Origin: Phytomonas francai
Lineage: Eukaryota > Euglenozoa > Kinetoplastea > Trypanosomatida > Trypanosomatidae
Reading direction: 5' to 3'
Length of the DNA stretch: 64,000 nt
Assembly: GCA_001766655.1 (NCBI GenBank)
Contig: MJCC01000002.1
Location: 591,050 to 655,049 of the forward strand
The notes under the pieces were generated by a model. It ran no database searches and was not told where the DNA came from. It was given only the letters and a program-made list of their open reading frames with translations. Made by a program: the position numbers and the translations under genes. Shown one piece after another: positions 57,696 to 64,000 of the stretch. The stretch's first letter is position 1. Every line of letters starts with the position of its first letter.

Positions 57696-58451
57696 CTAAC
57701 CCGCGAAACTCTTCATGATATTAACGCCAATAAAGATCGCGATGTATATCCAATACTTCTGAAAGAACGTCTGCTCCTCGACAACGACTTCCCTCTCCTC
57801 CCACTCATTATCCTCATTCTTCACGCGCTTCATTACCGTTTTCTTCTTTCCCTTCTGGGCCTTCGGGGGTGTTCGTAATTCCTCGATATCCTCGTACCGA
57901 ATCGTGTTTTCGGGCTCCACGTCGGGCGCGAGCCCCATCACGAGCTCCGTTTGCACGTTCGGGAAGAGGGTCTGGACGACCTGGCGGTCGCACTCGTCGT
58001 CGTGGTCGAGGTTCGCGTGGAAGAGGTTCGCCTCGCTGGAGACCTGCAGCCCGTAGAGCGTCCCGTTCGCCCCGGCGACGACGTTCAGCCGCTCGTAGAG
58101 CACCACCGTCGCGCCGTCCCGCGCGAAGAAGCCCCGGATCAGCGTGCAGGGCGAGACCACGACGACGACGACGACCCCGCGCCCCTCCCCGGACGTCGGG
58201 AAGGCGCGGTAGAAGACGCGGTCGGCCCGCGCGAGGGCGAGCTTTTCGGCCTCGGCGAGGCGCCCGCCGGCGCGCGCGTGGCGGAGCTCCACCGGCGACC
58301 GCGCGGCGAGCTGCCGGAGCGTGAAGTTCGCGACGCCCGCCCAGGCCCCCGCCTCGCCGATGCGGCGCTCGAGGGTGTAGGGCCGCACGACGGCCTCGGC
58401 GGCCGCCCCCGCGAGCAAGAGCACCACACAGAGGAAAAGGTGTCGAAGCAT
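57696..58451 (-). CDS. EMC10: ER membrane protein complex subunit 10
   Basis: A 251-residue protein with an N-terminal signal peptide (MLRHLFLCVVLLLAGAAAEA, about residues 1-19), a luminal domain and one C-terminal membrane helix. I start at the ATG at 58451, which directly gives the signal peptide; the longer frame to 58526 does not. EMC10 is an accessory subunit of the EMC, which inserts tail-anchored and multispanning proteins into the ER membrane. Family signs are SPCTLIRGF (with the conserved Cys), a GTLYGLQV strand and the ending FFQKYWIYIAIFIGVNIMKSF, close to the EMC10 SFFxKYWMYI end. The usual second conserved Cys is present (DECDRQ). Length is normal. The 5' 550 bases are strongly G/C-ending. 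Confidence 0.8.
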   Translation of the reverse strand: MLRHLFLCVVLLLAGAAAEAVVRPYTLERRIGEAGAWAGVANFTLRQLAARSPVELRHARAGGRLAEAEKLALARADRVFYRAFPTSGEGRGVVVVVVVSPCTLIRGFFARDGATVVLYERLNVVAGANGTLYGLQVSSEANLFHANLDHDDECDRQVVQTLFPNVQTELVMGLAPDVEPENTIRYEDIEELRTPPKAQKGKKKTVMKRVKNEDNEWEEREVVVEEQTFFQKYWIYIAIFIGVNIMKSFAG

Positions 58452-58774
58452 GCGGATCGGCGCGAGGAGAAGGTGAGACCCGGCAGAACACAAGAGAGGA
58501 TCGATCGCGATAAAGAAACCCTTCAACGTGGGTGCCGGGAAAATAAAAGGCAGAGGGAAAGCAAGAAGGATGTCTAATCATAGGAATAGTACTGGATAAC
58601 ATCAGCTCTCTTGAAACCGCTATTTTTGTTTAAACTGGGTTTTTTTTTTGGGGGGTGAGTATTAACACGCAGCAATAAATGCATTAAATCAGGCTCATGG
58701 ACCTATGTGTATCATAATTTTTTTTCTTCAAGGCTTTCAAAACAGATACCCCTTATCAAGGCGATGTGGAGGTC
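58452..58774. other. spacer between DHS prozyme and EMC10 genes
   Basis: No gene. A T run and G run at 58638-58655; UTR-like otherwise. Confidence 0.5.
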
Positions 58775-59755
58775 TTAGTTTTCCGTAATAAGCATCAGTG
58801 GGAAGAGCAACGTGGCGTCGCCCTGTACACGCACTATCTCCTCACAATCCTCCTTGATTAAACCGCAGGAAACGTCATCTGCTAACGTGCAGGAGCTCGC
58901 ACACCCATCCGCCTCCAACCCTGTGGTGACTATCACTATGGTATCGAATTCAATATTGCGAAGAAGGTGGTTTTTAGGAAGCCCGCCACCTAAAATAATG
59001 CCATGATTCTTCCCGAAATCGTTCGAGTTCGAAGCGCAAAGTGAACGGAGCTTCACTACGTCCTGAATGGGATCAACTACTAAACCACTTTCCTTGAAAC
59101 TAAAGAAATAAATCATATCCCCAATCGATCCATCTGTAAGAGCGGGCGAAAACATTGGAATGCTATTCTTATAGCACCAATACACTAAACTCGTTTCTCG
59201 ATCTTCCTGCGGGGCGTGAAGCTCCAAGGCGTGCCCCATAGCAGCTATATAATCCGAAGGCGCCGTATACGCAGCTCCGCATGATGCTTTTTGATTCTCC
59301 AATAGTGACTTCAAAACAGGCATGAGGAATTCCTCAAAAAGGCAGTAATTATCATTTGGAATAATTAAGTTTCCAATCCGATTAAGCCCCTGCTTGCGAA
59401 GCATTTTGCCATCGAGTGAAAACATCCCGACGTGGGTTGGGCCAAAACATTTGATGACGTCCTCCTCAATCCCGCCTGCAGAGGAGATAAATGCATCCAC
59501 GAGCCTTTCTTTTGCGAGAAACCTAAAAGTATCTCGAAGGCCGGACGAAATTAAATTTGAAGTGTAGGAAAGAAAGACCTTATCCCCTTTCTGACGATGA
59601 TATAAGATATGCTGAACTAAACGGCGCGCACGACCAACTTGAGTAGCCTGCAAACCGGTTGATAGCAAACTGTCAACACAGCGATGCAAGGCCTTAGACT
59701 GAGAAAGCGAGACAAGCTCTTGAAAGTCAACACCTTCCACAACTTCGTTCGACAT
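58775..59755 (-). CDS. DHSp: deoxyhypusine synthase-like protein lacking the catalytic Lys (prozyme)
   Basis: A 326-residue member of the deoxyhypusine synthase family from the ATG at 59755 (the upstream frame is hydrophobic leader). DHS transfers the butylamine of spermidine to a Lys of eIF5A. Colinear blocks are SNLISSGLRDTFRFL, SSAGGIEEDVIKCFGP, GLNRIGNLIIPNDNYCLFEEFLMP, SPALTDGSIGDMIYFF and HGIILGGGLPKNHL. In active enzymes WGK carries the catalytic Lys; here the block reads SCGLIKED, so that Lys is replaced by Leu. The QEFDGS-type NAD/spermidine block is changed to LEADGC. Trypanosomes are known to make a hetero-tetramer of a catalytic DHSc and a dead activator, DHSp. This gene fits DHSp; the active partner is not in the window. 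Confidence 0.85.
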   Translation of the reverse strand: MSNEVVEGVDFQELVSLSQSKALHRCVDSLLSTGLQATQVGRARRLVQHILYHRQKGDKVFLSYTSNLISSGLRDTFRFLAKERLVDAFISSAGGIEEDVIKCFGPTHVGMFSLDGKMLRKQGLNRIGNLIIPNDNYCLFEEFLMPVLKSLLENQKASCGAAYTAPSDYIAAMGHALELHAPQEDRETSLVYWCYKNSIPMFSPALTDGSIGDMIYFFSFKESGLVVDPIQDVVKLRSLCASNSNDFGKNHGIILGGGLPKNHLLRNIEFDTIVIVTTGLEADGCASSCTLADDVSCGLIKEDCEEIVRVQGDATLLFPLMLITEN

Positions 59756-60249
59756 CAAAGGCTTTGAAATAGATGAATCAAAGTCTAGAAAAATGGTAAA
59801 AGTCGCTACTTTGCTTTCTGTTGGTCTTCGTGCATAGGAGAACAGAAAAGTGTAGGGAGAGAGAACGCGCAAATTAAAAAGGTGAAAAAAGTAAAAGGGC
59901 GATATATATTTATTTACATATATTTGTAGTTTATTCATCATGTATCAGTATGAGTTATTAATGTTATACACGAGGCGGAATTACTTAATATAAACTTAAA
60001 CGCTGGTTTCAATGTTAATTGTGCTTATTTAGAGTTACTGAGATTAGTTTATAACTATCAATAAAACGATATTAAAAAAAAACGACAAAATGTAATGGTC
60101 TACCTTTATGCCTAATACCACTGCAAAAATTACGAGGCAAGCGGTAAGAAAGCAAGGCAAGGATCCATCGGTCTAAAATAAACGCCTTTATATAATGATT
60201 ATTCGACAATATTTCAACTAAATTGTAAAAGATCCCACCGTTATCATTG
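59756..60249. other. spacer between midasin and DHS prozyme genes
   Basis: No gene. A/T-rich with an A run at about 60074-60083; UTR-like sequence. Confidence 0.5.
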
Positions 60250-63200
60250 TTATCTGGGGTTTAACAACTCAAACCACTGTCGCATGGCATCTGCGATCAC
60301 CTCTGGCAAACTCTCTAGTTCCCGCACGATGAGATAATAGGGAAAGGGAAACCCCTCCATGTAGGGACGGCGAATAACCTTACCTTGCTTAAATTCCACA
60401 ATCTGCATATCCAAGATCGAGTTGGATTCCACGCGTTTCAGACGAGACTCACGGTCGGCCTTTAGACGACGTAAACGCTCCGCGGTGGACAATCCTTTCA
60501 GATCCTCCTGCATGAGCGGTTTTGGCGTCGAAACAGCAGCATTACCATTCGTACCTGCGGTAGAAGGAGCCCCACCGATTCCGTTTGTAGCATTTTGCGC
60601 TTTAAGGTCTAGCAATGTAAACACCACCATCTGATGGTTTTCTTCCGCGCGCACCATTAGCTTGCGGAGCTCCGCGCGATCCTCGGTGATTTGCCCGTCG
60701 CTGATAATAAAAAGAATTTGCTGAAGTTGCTGCGTGGTTGAGCGTGTTTGCCCCTCCGCGCGTTCGCGCGCCCTATCCAAATAATCCAAAGTGGTTTCCA
60801 AAAACAGCTTCAGATTGGTGCTTGTTTGCGCGAAGCTGATCTCGCTGAACGCGCGCGCGCCGCTATCCCCGAAAAAGGCCTCCTCCATCGGGTGAATGAT
60901 CTTGGCCTCCTTTCCAAAGCAGGCGATCCCGATCTCCCCGACCTCAAGCTGCTGAAGCGCCTTCGCGATCAGCACGACTGCGCGGCAGGATAGGACCCCG
61001 GCGTTATTGCACTGCATGCTCAGCGAGTCATCGAGGGCGACCATGATCTGATAGGTACGCCGGCTCGGCTTCGTTCGGCGGAGCCAGATGCGGTCCTTCT
61101 TGAACTGCGACGCGATGTACGGGATGATCCGCTTCAGGTTCAGCCGCTTGCCGGTCTTGTAGTCGCCCTGGAGCTTCTCCGCGCGCGTCGGCGCGAGGAC
61201 GAGGCGGAGCTGCTCGCAGAGCTGCCCGGCAAGGCCCTCCACGGCGGCCTCCTGCGCCTGCCACAGCCGCCGTCCGCCCTCCAGCCGGGCCTCGCAGTCC
61301 GCGGTCTCCTCCGCGTTTTCGTCCGACTTTTCCACCGTTTCCTCGTCCTCGGCCTCGGAGTCCGGGCGCGCGGTTGTCAGAGCGCGCCGGCGGCCCTTGC
61401 GCTCCTTCGAGGGGTCCTCGGCGGGCTTCGCGGCCTCGCGCGTCATCGCCGTCGCGGCCGGGCGGCGGCGGCGGGAGACGTCGTCGGGGGCCGCCTCCGC
61501 CGCGGGCTCCTCGGCCTCGGCCTCGGCCTCGTCGGGCGCGTCGGCCTCGTCGGGCGGCGGCGGGTTCGGCGGGGGCGCGTCGGTGGCCGCCACGCCCTCC
61601 TGCGCGCCCGCGTCGTCGAAGTCGAAGGCCTGCGGGGGGGCCTCCTCCTCGGGCTTCTCGGGGGCCCGCGTGGGGTCGTCCGCCGCGTCGCCCTCGCTCG
61701 AATCGTCCTGCCCCACCTCCACGCGCTGGTTGAGGTTGAGCTGCTGGGGCTGGCGGTCGTGGCGCTGAAGCGCCTCTTTGATCGCGTGGTAAGGGTTGTG
61801 CTTCGCGCGCGTTTGCTCGCTGCTATCCTTGCGCCGCGATTGCTGACTTTGTTCTTGTTGCTTTTTCCAATTTCGCCCGGCATCGTCCTGCTCCTGCTGC
61901 TGATCTGGCTGATCTTCCTCATTACCCGTGACATCTGTCTGCTGCGGGGGCTGCGTGGTGGATTCCTTCTCCTTTCGATTGGTGACCTCCTCGCCGTGCT
62001 GTTCATCTTGGAAGCCACCCTCGAAGACGTTTTCGTCCTTTCCGTCGTCGTCATTACTTTCTAGGTTTTCCACATCCTCGCTGGGGAGGTCCTCGTTGTC
62101 GACATCGACCTCTTGTTGGTTCTCCGCATCCTTTTCGTTTTCTCGATCGCTATCCGTGGATGCCTCCATATCCTCTCGACCCTCAGATCCCCCTTCACCC
62201 TCTTCGGATTCTTGTTTGGAATCCTTTTCGTCATCCGCGGCGTTGTCGTCCTCTTCAGAGTTCGATACTTCATCGCCGCTTTCGCCTGATTGTGATTTAC
62301 CACTACTGCTATCGTCTTCGAGATCGTCGGATAACGCGCCTTGCTGGTCGTCCTCTCCAATAAGCTCGTGCTCACCCTCGCGCTTCTCCTCCGCATCTCG
62401 GATCTCTTTCTGTTTATCCTCGAAGCCTCCGGTTTCCTCTTCCTCGCCTTCAACCCCCTCTTCTTGCATTAACGTATCCTCGGGTACTTCAGATGCGGTT
62501 CCATCCTGTTCATCCTCGCGCATGTCGTCATCATCGCCTTTATCCTTTCGAGTTTTCTTTCGATCCTGCTCGTCTTCGCCGTCTACGCTACCCATTTCCT
62601 TATTACTATCCCCCTCGTCATCGCTTTCATCCCCATCGGCTTCTTCGCTTTCTTCGCGCTTTTCTTTTTCGGCCTTAAAATCGGTTTCGACATCGGCCGC
62701 GTTATCCTCTTCTTCTTCACCTTTTTCCTTTTCTTTCTCGTCGCGTGGTTGCTCTTCTTTGTCTTTCATATTCATGAGCTGATCCTCGTTCTCGATCTCA
62801 TTCGTGACATCCTTTTCACCTTCCCCGTCATCCATGCCGGTGCCATCGCGTTGCTCGCCTCCGTCGCCATCGCCATCGCCATCGCCGTTGTCTTCCTCTT
62901 CCTCGGTTTTACAGAATCCTTTCTTCATCAAAATCGTAAAAAGACGCGTTAACGCCACACCAAAGCCTACATGGGCATTAAATGTTTCTTGAAGAGCATG
63001 CCGGGCTGAGCCTAGAAGCGCCAAGACGCGAGATAGACGGCTTAAAAGTCCATTTCGCCTCGTTGCCTTTAGCTGTGAAAGCAAGCCGCTGAGGTTAGAT
63101 CGGCCCCTGCAAATACTAGCTTCGGGATGCAGCAGAATATCGAGAGCTGCAATGGCCACTCGTGTGGATTGGCTAAGACTTCTCAGCCCCGCTTGGTATC

Positions 63201-64000
63201 CTTCATAGCCCGCGTTAGATGAAGAGACGTTGTCATCTGCATTTGGAAGGGAATCACCTTTTAAAGGGGGGTCCGTGCTGGCAATTGGCTTGCCTGTGAA
63301 GGTATCCGATAGCATCTCGAGTACATCAATGACTTGCATAATCCACTCCGTCTCCTGCGTAGTTTCCGTGCGCTGCCGCTTGACGTCAGCGCCGTCTGAA
63401 ATGCCCCCATGAAGAGTCTCTTTGGGATCGCATCGAGCAAGAAACTCCGTGATCTTTTCCCCATGAGCCGCAGCTGCGGTGGCGATGCTGTTTAGTGATG
63501 CATTTTGGGTTTCCATACAAGTCTCAGCGTCCTTTTGGATATCCCCTAGCCTCTCGCAGATGCCGTGGAGCTTACGGAACGCACCGATGACTTGGTTTGT
63601 GAGGTTTGCAGAAAGAGGAGTCTGGCTGCGGCGCAGCGGCTCGTACTCCACGCAGAGCTGCCATAGCTGTTGGGCCTCATTACCGAGCTCCATCACCGAC
63701 GACCGCACGCCAAACTCCTCCGCGGCGTGCAAATCTTGATGGGAAAGCATCCACTCGAGGCTGCCGTGGAAGGACTGGGTTGCACAGCATAGCTTTATCG
63801 CAGCATCCAGGACAGCAGCGTCCCGGGTAAAGCAATTCTCGGTGGGCGAAGGTTCGGAATCCTCCGTGGTGTGCTCGATTCCCCCTCCACACGACCGCAC
63901 AAACACCTCCAGCGTGCGCAAAAGATCGGTCAAATCGCACATTCCACACACCAACTCGGTGAGCTCCACGGCGTGCGTGAAAAGGGACTCGGAGAGCCCT
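60250..64000 (-). CDS. MDN1: midasin (MDN1) C-terminal part, gene runs off the window
   Basis: The frame is open from the window edge down to the stop at 60250, at least 1249 residues. Midasin is a giant dynein-like AAA+ ATPase that strips Rsa4/WDR12-type factors from pre-60S particles. Only the tail is present: a helical region, a long Asp/Glu/Ser-rich linker (encoded at about 62,900-61,700), an Arg/Ala/Pro-rich bridge and the VWA-like MIDAS domain. That domain has IMVALDDSLSM (DxSxS metal site, encoded near 61,020-61,050), GEIGIACFGKEAKIIHP, a Thr-containing SFAQTSTNL segment and FIISDGQITEDRAEL. All of these match the Rea1/midasin MIDAS domain. There is no real start codon in the window. 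The section at about 60,840-61,790 is a GC-rich island. Confidence 0.9.
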   Translation of the reverse strand, partial: GLSESLFTHAVELTELVCGMCDLTDLLRTLEVFVRSCGGGIEHTTEDSEPSPTENCFTRDAAVLDAAIKLCCATQSFHGSLEWMLSHQDLHAAEEFGVRSSVMELGNEAQQLWQLCVEYEPLRRSQTPLSANLTNQVIGAFRKLHGICERLGDIQKDAETCMETQNASLNSIATAAAAHGEKITEFLARCDPKETLHGGISDGADVKRQRTETTQETEWIMQVIDVLEMLSDTFTGKPIASTDPPLKGDSLPNADDNVSSSNAGYEGYQAGLRSLSQSTRVAIAALDILLHPEASICRGRSNLSGLLSQLKATRRNGLLSRLSRVLALLGSARHALQETFNAHVGFGVALTRLFTILMKKGFCKTEEEEDNGDGDGDGDGGEQRDGTGMDDGEGEKDVTNEIENEDQLMNMKDKEEQPRDEKEKEKGEEEEDNAADVETDFKAEKEKREESEEADGDESDDEGDSNKEMGSVDGEDEQDRKKTRKDKGDDDDMREDEQDGTASEVPEDTLMQEEGVEGEEEETGGFEDKQKEIRDAEEKREGEHELIGEDDQQGALSDDLEDDSSSGKSQSGESGDEVSNSEEDDNAADDEKDSKQESEEGEGGSEGREDMEASTDSDRENEKDAENQQEVDVDNEDLPSEDVENLESNDDDGKDENVFEGGFQDEQHGEEVTNRKEKESTTQPPQQTDVTGNEEDQPDQQQEQDDAGRNWKKQQEQSQQSRRKDSSEQTRAKHNPYHAIKEALQRHDRQPQQLNLNQRVEVGQDDSSEGDAADDPTRAPEKPEEEAPPQAFDFDDAGAQEGVAATDAPPPNPPPPDEADAPDEAEAEAEEPAAEAAPDDVSRRRRPAATAMTREAAKPAEDPSKERKGRRRALTTARPDSEAEDEETVEKSDENAEETADCEARLEGGRRLWQAQEAAVEGLAGQLCEQLRLVLAPTRAEKLQGDYKTGKRLNLKRIIPYIASQFKKDRIWLRRTKPSRRTYQIMVALDDSLSMQCNNAGVLSCRAVVLIAKALQQLEVGEIGIACFGKEAKIIHPMEEAFFGDSGARAFSEISFAQTSTNLKLFLETTLDYLDRARERAEGQTRSTTQQLQQILFIISDGQITEDRAELRKLMVRAEENHQMVVFTLLDLKAQNATNGIGGAPSTAGTNGNAAVSTPKPLMQEDLKGLSTAERLRRLKADRESRLKRVESNSILDMQIVEFKQGKVIRRPYMEGFPFPYYLIVRELESLPEVIADAMRQWFELLNPR

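Noticed and set aside
61928..62782. 284-codon Ser-rich + strand frame
   Set aside because: Antisense of the Asp/Glu-rich linker of midasin; Asp/Glu codons read in reverse give Ser/Phe/Leu.

Overview
The window looks like a nuclear chromosome segment of a kinetoplastid protist, most likely a trypanosomatid. Genes are uninterrupted by introns and sit in long one-way arrays. Only the first 2.5 kb is read on the + strand (a small ORF, eS19, a SAR1-type GTPase). From 4.1 kb to the end every credible gene lies on the - strand. Several starts are preceded by a long pyrimidine tract and a nearby AG, the arrangement used for SL-RNA trans-splicing. The gene content agrees: a tandem PGK pair with an insertion-bearing PGK-A-like copy and a PGK with a long C-terminal tail, a deoxyhypusine synthase prozyme, a DOT1-type methylase of trypanosome size, an ESAG3/PLOD-like glycosyltransferase and a BRC-repeat BRCA2. 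The species cannot be named from the sequence.

Layout. 1-2.5 kb: end of a + strand cluster. 2.5-4.1 kb: convergent strand switch. 4.1-10.6 kb: glycosyltransferase-like protein, a long gene-poor stretch, a small hypothetical gene, a 31-base C run and 6-phosphogluconolactonase. 11-16 kb: RNA polymerase III second-largest subunit and an IPI3/WDR18-like WD40 protein. 16.3-25.1 kb: chromatin and DNA-repair genes (DOT1, ASF1, BRCA2, MRG-domain protein) with one unknown among them. 26.5-31.9 kb: a poly-Q protein and a BK-type potassium channel. 32.7-36.3 kb: the two PGK genes. 36.7-46 kb: a STAND/NB-ARC ATPase with a mitochondrial-type N-terminus, a MORN protein, a large protein interrupted by a 725-base assembly gap, and an LRR protein. 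47-60 kb: a hypothetical protein, an OPR/FAST-like repeat protein, a kelch protein with an apparent frameshift, an importin-beta-like protein, EMC10 and the DHS prozyme. 60.2-64 kb: the C-terminal part of midasin, which runs off the window.

The genes belong to many processes: translation and ribosome assembly (eS19, IPI3-like, midasin, DHS prozyme for hypusine), the secretory pathway (SAR1, EMC10), sugar metabolism (6PGL, PGK), transcription, chromatin and repair. This is normal for polycistronic kinetoplastid clusters, where neighbours need not share a function.

The most striking feature is compositional. Sharp islands of almost exclusively G/C third codon positions start and stop inside single open reading frames (for example in the Pol III subunit near 12.7 kb and the kelch gene near 52.6 kb), and one of two adjacent PGK genes is inside an island while the other is not. 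The second notable feature is the presence of two probable pseudoenzymes, a PGK paralogue that has lost most catalytic residues and the DHS prozyme. No CRISPR array, transposon, rRNA or convincing tRNA gene was seen.
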